From CAYYJR01 sp964472305 (GTDB lineage Bacteria; Armatimonadota; Hebobacteria; CAIYQO01): DNA of 64,000 bases. The position numbers were made by a program, and so were the translations under genes. Under the pieces are notes generated by a model. That model did no database searches and was not told where the DNA came from. It saw only the letters and a program-made list of their open reading frames with translations. Position 1 is the first letter of the stretch. Each line of letters opens with the position of its first letter. This document shows, piece after piece, positions 33,259 to 41,464 of the stretch. The stretch covers positions 58,627 through 122,626 of the forward strand of contig CAYYJR010000012.1 in assembly GCA_964472305.1 (NCBI GenBank). The letters are read 5' to 3'.

Positions 33259-33821
33259 GTCCAACTCCTTGCCGCGCGACATGATCCCGCACGTTCTCGT
33301 CATTACATTCCGAGTAGAGCGGAAAAGTCCTTTTCCGAGTTGAGAGCGCCCGGGGATTGTCCGCCTCACCCGGCACAGGATTGTCGTAGTGCCATGATGG
33401 TCTGGTATGCCGGCGCAAGCATGCGCATCTCGTCATCCCATGAAGCGAGATGCGGATCCTCGTCGGCGGCTGACCTGGTCGCGCTGCAGGCCAACCCGCG
33501 CCTGATGCAAAATATTGCGGTTCGCGGATGCGAAATGGTGTCCGTCCGTCCCAGTTTTTCCTGTCGATTTCCCCCACATTTTCCCACCGTTGCCGGCATA
33601 CACTTCGATCCCATTTCTCCTGGATCAAACACGCACGCGGATGCATGCATGTTTGTACGCACAAAACGGCGCTCATTTTGTGCGTCTGTCCTCGTTCACG
33701 CTCAACGAGGCGGGCGGATGTGTGGAACAGCGACTGAAAACACTTGTTCTTCAGAACGTATATTTTCTCATATTTGGGTAGAATAAAAGTGAGATTTTTT
33801 ACTCGGAAGGCGATTTAGCGG
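33259..33821. other. Intergenic region between FGGY kinase and mraZ promoters
   Basis: About 560 bp between divergent genes with no credible ORF. It contains the palindrome at 33657-33685 and two reverse-oriented TGGG motifs (CCCACATTTTCCCACC near 33572). The last 60 bp are AT-rich. Confidence 0.5.
33657..33685. promoter_or_regulatory. 10-bp perfect inverted repeat
   Basis: ACGCACAAAA and TTTTGTGCGT are separated by 9 nt. The shape suits a dimeric regulator site. It lies 400 bp upstream of the FGGY kinase start and 170 bp upstream of the mraZ promoter, so the target gene is unclear. Confidence 0.45.
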
Positions 33822-33882
33822 TTGACAAGTGGGGAACTTGGTGGGAGAATGTGGAAGAAATTGGTAGTAAGTGGGAAATTGT
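33822..33882 (+). promoter_or_regulatory. mraZ promoter with MraZ-box-like TGGG repeats
   Basis: TTGACA (33822-33827), a 17-nt spacer and GAGAAT (33845-33850) form a promoter. TGGGGA at 33830, TGGGAG at 33842, TGTGGA near 33850 and TGGGAA at 33872 overlap it. MraZ is known to bind tandem TGGGN repeats in its own promoter, so autoregulation of the division cluster is likely. Confidence 0.65.
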
Positions 33883-33902
33883 GGTGACCCAAGGGACCCC
33901 GT

Positions 33903-34397
33903 ATGGAATTGGAAGTCTTCGGCGAAATCAAGCACCAGCTCGACGACAAAGGGCGGGTGAGCGTATCGCGAACTTTGCAGCCGTTGTTTTTTACCGGCGG
34001 CTTCCTGACGCGCGCCTTTAACGATCGGTCCCTGGTGTTCTACCCGCTGCCCATCTGGAACGAGTTCCAACAGCGGCTGAAAGAGATCAAACGGCGGATC
34101 ACCGAGCAGGATCCGGCGAATTTCTTGAAGGCTGAATTGATTACCGGCAATTTGAATCGGTTTCTGAGCTGCGGTATCCAGATCACCGCCCTGGACAACC
34201 AGGGACGCCTGCTGATTCCGCCCGCGTTGCGCGAGTGGGCTCGGTTGGACAAAGAGGTGACGCTGATCGGCCTGGGTGAAACGATTGAAGTGTGGAACAC
34301 CGAGGTGTGGCGCACCTACAATCAGGAGCAGATGACGATCGCGGCGCTGGAACAGTCGATGAGCGCGTTGAGCATGCGGGCGCCCGTCACCGCGTAA
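33903..34397 (+). CDS. mraZ: Transcriptional regulator MraZ
   Basis: MraZ is an AbrB-like ring-forming regulator of the division and cell wall cluster. The 164-aa protein has two repeats: HQLDDKGRVSVSRTLQ near the start and ALDNQGRLLIPPALREWARLDKEVTLIGLGETIEVW at about 97-130. The first repeat is less canonical (SRTLQ in place of PxxFR). Slightly long C-terminal tail after the second repeat. rsmH follows after 15 nt. Confidence 0.95.
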   Translation: MELEVFGEIKHQLDDKGRVSVSRTLQPLFFTGGFLTRAFNDRSLVFYPLPIWNEFQQRLKEIKRRITEQDPANFLKAELITGNLNRFLSCGIQITALDNQGRLLIPPALREWARLDKEVTLIGLGETIEVWNTEVWRTYNQEQMTIAALEQSMSALSMRAPVTA

Positions 34398-34412
34398 GGG
34401 TGCGACAGGGCT

Positions 34413-35387
34413 ATGGCGTTCAATGAGGATACTGCCGGACCGGATGCGCCGCGCCACGAGCCGGTGATGCTGCAGGAAGTGCTGCAGTACCTGGATCCCC
34501 AGCCGGGGGAGACCATTGTGGATTGTACGCTGGGTGGCGGTGGCCACGCGCTGGCGATTTGCCCGCGGTTGGGTCCCACCGGGCGATTGATCGGCATCGA
34601 ACAGGACGCGCAGGCGCTGGAGATCGCGCGCCGCCGCCTGGCCGAGTATCCGGTGACCTTTATACACGAGAATTTTCGGCACCTTGATAACATTATAACA
34701 GATTTATCAGTCGACGGCGTGGACGGGTTCCTGTTCGACCTGGGCGTTTCCTCGTTCCAGCTCGATACGCCCGAGCGCGGGTTTAGTTTTCGCACCGATG
34801 CCCCGCTCGATATGCGCATGGACCAACGACAACACACGACCGCGGCTGATCTGATTAACCGGATGAGCGAGGAAGAGATGGTGCGCCTCTTCCAAGACTC
34901 CGGTTATGGGCGGTGGGGACGACGGCTCGCTCGCGCTGTGATAACTCAGCGGAAACACTCGCCGATCAACACGACAGCAGACTTTGCCGATTTGATTACC
35001 GCAACATTGCCAGCAACCCATCACAGCAAGATCCATCCAGCGACCAGAGCTTTTCAGGCGTTACGGATCGCCGTCAATGACGAGATCGCAGCACTCACGA
35101 CAGCACTATCTGCCGCAGCCGACCATTGTAAGATGCATGCCCGGATTGTAGTCATCAGTTTTCACAGCATTGAGGACCGGGAGGTAAAACGGAAATTCCA
35201 GGTCCTTGCCGGCAAACCCGTCTCCCCGCCCACCCCTTTCGGACCGGAACAGCCCGCCCCGCTGCGGCTGTTTACCCTTCTCACCAAAAAACCGCTGATT
35301 CCCTCTCCGGAGGAGATCAGGCGGAATCCGCGGAGCCGCAGCGCCAAGCTGCGCGCCGCGGAGCGACTTGCTCCGGACAGCGACTGA
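34413..35387 (+). CDS. rsmH: 16S rRNA (cytosine-1402 N4) methyltransferase RsmH
   Basis: RsmH (MraW) methylates C1402 in the ribosomal P site. The 324-aa protein has the expected HEPVMLQEVLQYL-type opening (RHEPVMLQ), the SAM motif GETIVDCTLGGGGHALAI, DGFLFDLGVSSFQLD, RGFSFRTDAPLDMRMD, and the C-terminal HSIEDREVKRKF with RNPRSRSAKLRAAER. It sits in the conserved order mraZ-rsmH-ftsL-ftsI. Confidence 0.97.
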   Translation: MAFNEDTAGPDAPRHEPVMLQEVLQYLDPQPGETIVDCTLGGGGHALAICPRLGPTGRLIGIEQDAQALEIARRRLAEYPVTFIHENFRHLDNIITDLSVDGVDGFLFDLGVSSFQLDTPERGFSFRTDAPLDMRMDQRQHTTAADLINRMSEEEMVRLFQDSGYGRWGRRLARAVITQRKHSPINTTADFADLITATLPATHHSKIHPATRAFQALRIAVNDEIAALTTALSAAADHCKMHARIVVISFHSIEDREVKRKFQVLAGKPVSPPTPFGPEQPAPLRLFTLLTKKPLIPSPEEIRRNPRSRSAKLRAAERLAPDSD

Positions 35388-35619
35388 CCGCTGTCGCTGA
35401 CGCCAGTGTCATCTCTGCCTGCGCAGAGCGTCCCCGCTTCGCACGGGGCACGACGGTTGTGATTCCTACTGTTTCCAGGCCTGCCTCGGCAGACCGCGGA
35501 TGCCAGAGGGCCACCTCGAGCATCGCCGTCATTTCGCCGACTCACACATAGCCCGCGGGTTTGCACCCGTCTCACAGCATAATACGTTGTACTGCCCGAA
35601 GACATTCGAGGTGGTCCTT

Positions 35620-36135
35620 ATGGCACAAGCCGCACGAAAAATTTGGTTGGAACCGGAAGAGCAACCGGAGGTGCCGGTGGTGCGTCCCGCGACGCCGCCG
35701 CGCAAGCTCTCGTTCGCCCTCTGGACGCGTATCGCCGGCGCCACGCTGGCCGTGGCGGTGGGCGTGGGGTTGGTGCTCGCTTTCGTCAGCACCTACGCCA
35801 CCATCGCCCGCTATGAGTATCAGCGCCAGAGCCTGACGCAACAGTATGCGCAACTGAATCAGGAATGCATTGACCTGCACCTGGAGTTGGAACGCCTGGC
35901 CGCCCAACCGCGGTTGATGAAGGTGGCGCAAGCCGACCAACTCGAACTTCCCGATCCCAGCCGCGTGCATTACGTGCGCGTGGCTCAAGCGATTCCTCAG
36001 TCACTGACGGCAGCATCGGCTCCCCCGCCGGCGTCGTGGATGGCGCGTGTGCAACGGCAATTCGTCGCGGAAATCAACACCGCGTGGCGATTGTTGGGAC
36101 GCGGTCCGATTGATCCGGCCTACGCCCAGGACTAG
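35620..36135 (+). CDS. FtsL-like cell division membrane protein
   Basis: Position between rsmH and the division PBP is the ftsL slot. The 171-aa protein has a cytoplasmic N-terminus (residues 1-45), one membrane helix (about 48-70, GATLAVAVGVGLVLAFVSTYA) and a heptad-like stretch (ARYEYQRQSLTQQYAQLNQE to about 105), the FtsL/DivIC plan; MKVAQADQLELPDPSRVHYV resembles the conserved end of FtsL. Residues after ~125 are an additional tail. GAGGTGG lies 5 nt before ATG 35620. FtsL sequences diverge strongly, so context carries the call. The 230 bp before it contain no gene. Confidence 0.78.
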   Translation: MAQAARKIWLEPEEQPEVPVVRPATPPRKLSFALWTRIAGATLAVAVGVGLVLAFVSTYATIARYEYQRQSLTQQYAQLNQECIDLHLELERLAAQPRLMKVAQADQLELPDPSRVHYVRVAQAIPQSLTAASAPPPASWMARVQRQFVAEINTAWRLLGRGPIDPAYAQD

Positions 36136-36167
36136 GCGGAGGATTTTCCTCCCGCGTCAAGACGCCT

Positions 36168-36197
36168 GCACATCCCTTGCCTCGGCGAGGGATGTGC
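36168..36197 (+). other. Hairpin between ftsL-like and PBP genes
   Basis: GCACATCCCT and AGGGATGTGC form a 10-bp perfect stem around a loop that itself can pair (TGCC/GGCG). There is no U tract. It begins 33 nt after the ftsL-like stop and ends 20 nt before the PBP start, so it may modulate PBP translation. Confidence 0.5.
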
Positions 36198-36216
36198 GCA
36201 TTCGGGGAGACCGAAG

Positions 36217-38736
36217 ATGTCGACGTGGTTTTCCGGCATCAGTAAACATCATCGCATCCTGCGCAAGAACATCTTCGTCTGGTGTTTGATCTACGGCGTC
36301 GTCTTCTTGGTGCTGATTCTGCGGCTGTTCTGGCTGCAGGTGGTGCAGCACGACTACTACACCAAGGTCGGTAATCGCTACCGCTACCGTGAAGTGGAGC
36401 TGCCGGCCACCCGTGGGCGCCTGCTGGACCGCAACTACACCGTGCTGGCGCTGGACGACGAACAGCAGTCGCTGTTCGTCGATCCCAGCCTCTGTACCTA
36501 TCCCGGCGCCACCGCCGCCGACCGTTCCGCCTATACGCAATTCATCGCGCATGAACTGGCGCCGGTGATCCAGCAACCGGAGGAGGAGATTCTCGCCACC
36601 CTCAACCGCCAGCTCTCCTTCGTGTGGGTGAAGCGCCACCTGACACCGAAGATGGTATCGGAGTTGCAGTCGGTGCAGTTGCCCGGAATCGCCGTGCGGG
36701 TCGATGGCGCGCGGTATCGCGTGGGCATCGACCTCAGCCACGGCGTACCCAATCCCGATATTCTGGCGCCGTTGGCCACCCTCCTCAAACTGCCGCAGGA
36801 AGAGGTGAGCGCGCAACTCGGTATGGCCGCCACTCCCAAGGACCAGGATGCCCCCGTCCTGCCGGCGACCGGCCAGCGCTGGGTGCGCGGCATCTATCAC
36901 GCGGGAGTCAAAGAGGCCATCGAGGAACTGCACCTGCCCAATATCCTTTACACCAAGGCCGGATTGGACTACTCACTGGGGGTCGATCCGCGCGTCTATG
37001 CCGAGGATGATGCCGCCATCACCGCCACCCAGGCCGCGGTGGTGCTGGCGCCCATCCTGCAGATGTCGGAGGAAGCCGTCGCTCGCCGCTTGTTGTTCCG
37101 CCCGCGCTTCGCGTGGTTGAAACGTGGGCTGACGCGGCAGATGACCGACCAGGTCATGCAGTTACAGGGAACTATGTTCGTGGTGAAGTCCGGCCTGCTG
37201 TCGCCGGTGCCGACGGAGGAGCAGCGTGACGTCGCCCCCCTGCAGGAAGCCGCCGATCGCCTGTATTCGATGCTGAATGACCCGAAAGCTCCCGAGCGCA
37301 TCTCACGCGACGAGATCGTGCGCCGGCTGCAGCCGGGCCAGCCGCCCGGTCCGCTGGCGATCAAGTTGATTAATGGGCGTCCGGTCGTCAATATTCACCG
37401 GCGCCTGTTCACCCAGCCTATTCCCGGCGTCGTTTACGGCTTGCCCGGCGTGTCGCTGCAGGCAGAGCGGCGTCGGCGCTACCAGTATAACACCATGGCG
37501 TCGGCTACGCTGGGATTCACCGATTCCACGCGCCACGGCGCCTTTGGGTTAGAGCAATCGCAGGATAAGACGCTGGCTGGCGTGGATGGGCGGGAAAAGA
37601 AGGAGATCGACACCCGGCGGGTGACGATTCCCGAACGCAGCCAGCGCACCGAGCCGAAGGACGGCATGGACGTGGTGACCACGCTGGACCGGGATATCCA
37701 GTTGGCGGCGGACGCGGCGCTGGCTAAAGCGGTCGCCGACTCTCACGCCGCCGGCGGGCAATGCGTGGTGATGGACTCAAATACCGGCGAGATTCTCGCG
37801 TTATCCAATTATCCCCAGTGGGACGCCAATGCACCCGGCAAGACCGCGCTGCCGCTGGTGAACGCCTCGGTGAGCCACTTTTACGAACCCGGCTCCACGT
37901 TCAAACTGATGGCGGTCATGGCGGCGCTGGAGGAAGGATTGATTCACGACAGCACGCAGATCACGTATTGCAGCGGCGCGCTGGGCATCGGGCGGCGCGT
38001 CGTGCATGAGGCGCACCACGCCCATGGCGCGGTGGACGCAGGCCGCTTGCTGGAACAGTCATGCAACATCGGCGCGGCGCTGCTGGCCATGCGGCTCGGT
38101 GAAACGCGATTCCTTCACTGGTGCGACAAGCTGGGCTTCGGACGGCTTACCGGCGTCGAGATCAAGAACGAATCACCGGGTTCGCTTAATCGCACGAACG
38201 CCCACGCGAAGATTACGCTGGCCAACATGGGCTTCGGACAAAGCCTGGCGGTGACACCGCTGCAGATGGTCGCCGCCTACTCATCGGTGGCCAATGGCGG
38301 TGAATGGGTGCAGCCGCATCTGATCAAAGCCCGCCTGCTTCCGGACGGTACCCGGCAGGAGACGGTGGTGCCGCGCCGCCGGGTGTGTTCACCTGCTACC
38401 GCAAAGCTCATCCGCGGTTACCTGGAGCGCGTGGTGACGAAGGGCACCGGCGGCAGCGCCGCCATTCCCGGCTATCGCGTGGCGGGCAAGACCGGCACCG
38501 CGCAGAAAGCGGGCGAGCATGGTTACGGCAGCGGCAAGGCGATCGGTTCGTTCATCGGTTTCGTGCCTGCCGACAACCCCCGCTTCACCATTCTGGCCAT
38601 CATCGACGAACCGCAAGGCAGCCATTACGGCGGCGTGGTGGCTGCACCGGTCTTCCGCGAGGTAGGCTTGCGTGCGCTCAGTTTCTACAACATTCCGCCC
38701 AGCATGAAAACGCCGGCAGGCCATCGGACACCGTGA
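36217..38736 (+). CDS. Class B penicillin-binding protein (FtsI/SpoVD-like) with enlarged N-terminal region
   Basis: This transpeptidase cross-links septal peptidoglycan outside the membrane. One N-terminal helix (about residues 22-43) is followed by the PBP-dimer segment (LPATRGRLLDRN). The catalytic triad motifs are complete: Ser560-Thr-Phe-Lys563 (SxxK), Ser615-Cys-Asn617 (SxN) and Lys758-Thr-Gly (KTG). At 839 aa it is some 200 residues longer than usual FtsI or SpoVD. The extra part holds two similar modules, LAPVIQQPEEEILATLNRQ (from ~113) and LAPILQMSEEAVARRLLFR (from ~277), each followed by W-x-K-R-x-L-T and Q-L-x-G motifs. Location fits FtsI. Confidence 0.93.
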   Translation: MSTWFSGISKHHRILRKNIFVWCLIYGVVFLVLILRLFWLQVVQHDYYTKVGNRYRYREVELPATRGRLLDRNYTVLALDDEQQSLFVDPSLCTYPGATAADRSAYTQFIAHELAPVIQQPEEEILATLNRQLSFVWVKRHLTPKMVSELQSVQLPGIAVRVDGARYRVGIDLSHGVPNPDILAPLATLLKLPQEEVSAQLGMAATPKDQDAPVLPATGQRWVRGIYHAGVKEAIEELHLPNILYTKAGLDYSLGVDPRVYAEDDAAITATQAAVVLAPILQMSEEAVARRLLFRPRFAWLKRGLTRQMTDQVMQLQGTMFVVKSGLLSPVPTEEQRDVAPLQEAADRLYSMLNDPKAPERISRDEIVRRLQPGQPPGPLAIKLINGRPVVNIHRRLFTQPIPGVVYGLPGVSLQAERRRRYQYNTMASATLGFTDSTRHGAFGLEQSQDKTLAGVDGREKKEIDTRRVTIPERSQRTEPKDGMDVVTTLDRDIQLAADAALAKAVADSHAAGGQCVVMDSNTGEILALSNYPQWDANAPGKTALPLVNASVSHFYEPGSTFKLMAVMAALEEGLIHDSTQITYCSGALGIGRRVVHEAHHAHGAVDAGRLLEQSCNIGAALLAMRLGETRFLHWCDKLGFGRLTGVEIKNESPGSLNRTNAHAKITLANMGFGQSLAVTPLQMVAAYSSVANGGEWVQPHLIKARLLPDGTRQETVVPRRRVCSPATAKLIRGYLERVVTKGTGGSAAIPGYRVAGKTGTAQKAGEHGYGSGKAIGSFIGFVPADNPRFTILAIIDEPQGSHYGGVVAAPVFREVGLRALSFYNIPPSMKTPAGHRTP

Positions 38737-38826
38737 GTGCCCCGCGGCCGGTGTCGCGGGTTTGATCCGCCGGCATCCGGGGCACCTCTACAATAACCCG
38801 CAACCTCGTATCGGAGGATGAGCGCC

Positions 38827-40161
38827 ATGACACGATCCGCTTTCCAGAGAACACTCACTCGGCTGATCCTCGGGTTTTTACTGCTCGGTGTGTTCGGGTT
38901 GCAAGGCGCGCAAGGACAGGCGCCGGTGCACGAGTTGCGCATCGGCCTGCAAACGAAACAGTCCGCGGTGCGCTTGCTGACCGGCGTGCCGGTGCGGGTG
39001 GAAACCGCGCATCAGGATCCGTTGACGCTTCCCGCCGAGCAACCGTTGATCTTTCGGACACGCAAAGGCGGCGGCGTAGCACTTACCGATGCCGCCGGCG
39101 CCGAGTTGCTGACCGCGTCCGATCCGGTGCGGGTGATCCCCGCTCCGCCGGCCGCCGATGCCCCGCCCCTGCCGGCGCCGCTGGTATGCCTGCTCGGACC
39201 CACGCGCCATTATGATGGGAAGGCCGACCGTCCCTATCGCGGCAGCATGGAGTTGCTGCCACGCGCGGACGGGCTGACGGTCGTGAACGTGGTCAACGTC
39301 GAAGAATATCTGCTGGGCGTGGTCTCCTCGGAGATGGGCGCAAGCTATCCGCTGGAAGCGCTGAAGGCACAGGCGGTGGCGGCGCGCACGTATGCGCTGA
39401 AGAATCAGGGGCGGCTGGGCACGCAAGGTTACGATCTGGATGATACCGCTGCCTGCCAGGTCTACGGTGGCTACTTCAGTGAGGATCCGCGTACCTCGCG
39501 TGCGGTAGTGGAAACCGCCGGGCAGGTGCTCACCTATGACGGCCAGTTGATCGATGCCGTCTACTCCTCCACGTGCGGGGGTTACACCGAATCCGCCGAG
39601 GAAGCCTGGGGACGCGCGGTGCCGTACCTGGTCGGTGTGTCCGATTTTCTGGGGGTGGTCGATCCCGCCATTACGCCCCAACCGCGCGATGAAACAGGTT
39701 GGGCGGCGTATTGCATGACCGCGCGCGGCCTGAATTGCCTGCAACCGAAATACGCCCGGCCGGAAGCGTTTCGCTGGGTGAAGCTCATCACCAGGAAGGA
39801 GCTGGAAGCAGGATTGCCCGCCGATTGCCGCGTCGGCACCGTGCGCAACATCACGGTGCTGCATCGCGGCGCATCAGGCCGCATCACCGCGCTGCAACTC
39901 GACGGCAGCGAGCGCAGCGTGACTCTGCAGAGCGAGCTGACCATTCGCAAGGCCTTCGGCAAGCTGCGCTCGTCCGCCTTCACAGTCGAGATCTATCGCG
40001 ATGATAACGACATACCCGTGGTTTTCGCCTTCTGGGGCGCCGGCTGGGGCCATGGGCTGGGCATGTGCCAGGTCGGCGCCGTCGGTCTGTCCGAGTTGGG
40101 GAAAACATACGACGCGATCCTGACCCATTACTACCACGGCGTCAGGATTGAACAACGGTAA
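38827..40161 (+). CDS. SpoIID/LytB-domain secreted protein
   Basis: The 444-aa protein starts with a signal peptide (LTRLILGFLLLGVFGLQGAQGQA) and has the SpoIID catalytic region VNVVNVEEYLLGVVSSEMGASYPLEALKAQAVAARTYAL (from ~160), YSSTCGGYTESAEEAWG and the C-terminal WGAGWGHGLGMCQVGAVGLSELGKTYDAILTHYYHGV. SpoIID-type enzymes are lytic transglycosylases acting on peptidoglycan. No sporulation genes are nearby, so a role in division or wall turnover with the adjacent PBP is likely. The start 38827 is preferred over 38818 because GGAGG at 38813 is then spaced 9 nt. Confidence 0.92.
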   Translation: MTRSAFQRTLTRLILGFLLLGVFGLQGAQGQAPVHELRIGLQTKQSAVRLLTGVPVRVETAHQDPLTLPAEQPLIFRTRKGGGVALTDAAGAELLTASDPVRVIPAPPAADAPPLPAPLVCLLGPTRHYDGKADRPYRGSMELLPRADGLTVVNVVNVEEYLLGVVSSEMGASYPLEALKAQAVAARTYALKNQGRLGTQGYDLDDTAACQVYGGYFSEDPRTSRAVVETAGQVLTYDGQLIDAVYSSTCGGYTESAEEAWGRAVPYLVGVSDFLGVVDPAITPQPRDETGWAAYCMTARGLNCLQPKYARPEAFRWVKLITRKELEAGLPADCRVGTVRNITVLHRGASGRITALQLDGSERSVTLQSELTIRKAFGKLRSSAFTVEIYRDDNDIPVVFAFWGAGWGHGLGMCQVGAVGLSELGKTYDAILTHYYHGVRIEQR

Positions 40162-40245
40162 CGGCGATCCACTGTCTGTCCGGGACAAGCCGGGCCTCCG
40201 CTTCTCTGTTGCCTTTCCTTTTCAGCGCAAATATCTTTCCGCGTT

Positions 40246-40278
40246 TTGCTCGCGTGACAGCAGTTGTCACGCGAGCAA
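40246..40278. promoter_or_regulatory. 14-bp perfect inverted repeat before the kinase-like gene
   Basis: TTGCTCGCGTGACA and TGTCACGCGAGCAA surround a 5-nt loop (GCAGT). It ends 37 nt before the next start codon. It could be an operator or an RNA hairpin limiting read-through from the SpoIID gene; no U tract follows. Confidence 0.6.
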
Positions 40279-40314
40279 GATATACTCGATCGGTTGCGTG
40301 AGAAAGGAGAGCAT

Positions 40315-41049
40315 ATGGTATGTAGCGTGATTGATGAGCAGATGCCGGATCGGGTTATCCGCGGCGAGGCGATGTTGCCGTTCCGTGATATCGCATTGGT
40401 CATCAATACGATGCAATCCTCGCTGGACGACATGCTGCATTGGGCACGCGAAGGGATGTCGCGTCCGGCGATTGCCGATCAGATGCTGGGTATTATCGCC
40501 CGCGTCGTGCAGCGTCAACAGCGCGTGCTGGGTGATTTGCAGACCGGCCTTGCCACGGACAATCCACGGCTTCAACCATTGGAACTGGGTGAGCTGGTCG
40601 AGCAGGCGTTATATAATGTCAATCGGCTGGTGAAGGAGCGACTGCTGGCATTGCAGTGGCTTCCCCCGGTGCCATCGCTGTGGGTAGCCGCTGATCGCGA
40701 GAGGCTCACGCTGGCGTTGATCCGCCTGTTCGATTATCTATTGCGCCTGGCGGATCCGATGACAGTCGTGATGGTGGACGCCGTGCCGTTGGCCGGGCAA
40801 GCCGTAATCACGGTGACGCTCAATCCCGGTCAGGGCGGTCAATCGGTGCCGGCGGTGCTGGCCGATCCATTATGCCAGCCATTGCCACCCGAGCGGGGCT
40901 TGGCCCTGGCCCTGGTCCGGTTGGTGCTGGCGCAACACGGCGGACAGCTCGACGCCGAGGATCAGTGGGGTGCGGGGGAGGGCTATCTGATCGTCACGGT
41001 GCGGCTTCCGCGTTGCGAGTCCGTTCAGGCATCGGGGTCATACCGGTAA
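40315..41049 (+). CDS. Histidine-kinase-like ATPase without an obvious phospho-acceptor His
   Basis: The 244-aa soluble protein has a helical N-terminal half (about residues 20-80) resembling a DHp dimerisation domain, but I see no H-E/D-x-x-N/T box. The C-terminal half is a GHKL-type ATPase: an N-box-like region with AADRERLTLALIRLFDYLL and a G2-like end, RGLALALVRLVLAQHGGQLDAEDQWGAGEGYLIVTVRLP. There is no sensor domain or membrane helix. It may be a degenerate kinase, phosphotransfer-type or anti-sigma-like protein. ATG 40315 has AAAGGAG 5 nt upstream; a TTG at 40264 would extend it into the hairpin. Its 3' end overlaps the convergent next gene by 25 nt. Confidence 0.75.
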   Translation: MVCSVIDEQMPDRVIRGEAMLPFRDIALVINTMQSSLDDMLHWAREGMSRPAIADQMLGIIARVVQRQQRVLGDLQTGLATDNPRLQPLELGELVEQALYNVNRLVKERLLALQWLPPVPSLWVAADRERLTLALIRLFDYLLRLADPMTVVMVDAVPLAGQAVITVTLNPGQGGQSVPAVLADPLCQPLPPERGLALALVRLVLAQHGGQLDAEDQWGAGEGYLIVTVRLPRCESVQASGSYR

Positions 41050-41381
41050 CGAGCGAGGTCATAGCGTCCGTCGGCGTCGGCCACCACACCTTCCCGTGCC
41101 AGCAGGTCGCGCTGTAATTGCCACAACTGCCGCTTGCGCAACACGCCAGACGCACCCGTCTTCCCGATCACCCGCCACCACGGCAGGTCAGGCGCATACT
41201 CCCCGCTGGCGGCCATGGCGCGGCCAACCTGAATCGCCGGCGCCGGCGACCGGCACGCCTCAGCCGCCAGTTCAGCGATCTGCCCGTAGGTCATCACCTT
41301 GCCATACGGAATATCGCGCACGATGCCGTAAATCCGCTCGTAGCAGGCATGCACTCCCCAGGTTGTCTCGCGTGCCGCCAT
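41025..41381 (-). CDS. Alkyltransferase-like protein (ATL), MGMT family without the catalytic Cys
   Basis: The 118-aa protein has the MGMT DNA-binding fold: YERIYGIVRDIPYGKVMTYGQIAELAAE and AIQVGRAMAAS with the arginine finger. The active site Pro-Cys-His-Arg-Val is replaced by Pro-Trp-Trp-Arg-Val (PWWRVIGKTG), so it cannot accept alkyl groups. Such ATLs bind O6-alkylguanine and flag it for nucleotide excision repair. Length is typical. The 3' end overlaps the kinase-like gene on the opposite strand by 25 nt. Confidence 0.94.
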   Translation of the reverse strand: MAARETTWGVHACYERIYGIVRDIPYGKVMTYGQIAELAAEACRSPAPAIQVGRAMAASGEYAPDLPWWRVIGKTGASGVLRKRQLWQLQRDLLAREGVVADADGRYDLARYRYDPDA

Positions 41382-41464
41382 CGGTTATCCTGTAACAGTG
41401 AAGATACCATGCATTGTAGCGCCGTCAACGTGTGCGCGGCAAGCACCAGGGGAAGGACAAGCAG

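Noticed and set aside
33340..33786. A 148-codon open frame in the mraZ upstream region
   Set aside because: No domain, biased composition, no SD, and it overlaps regulatory palindromes.
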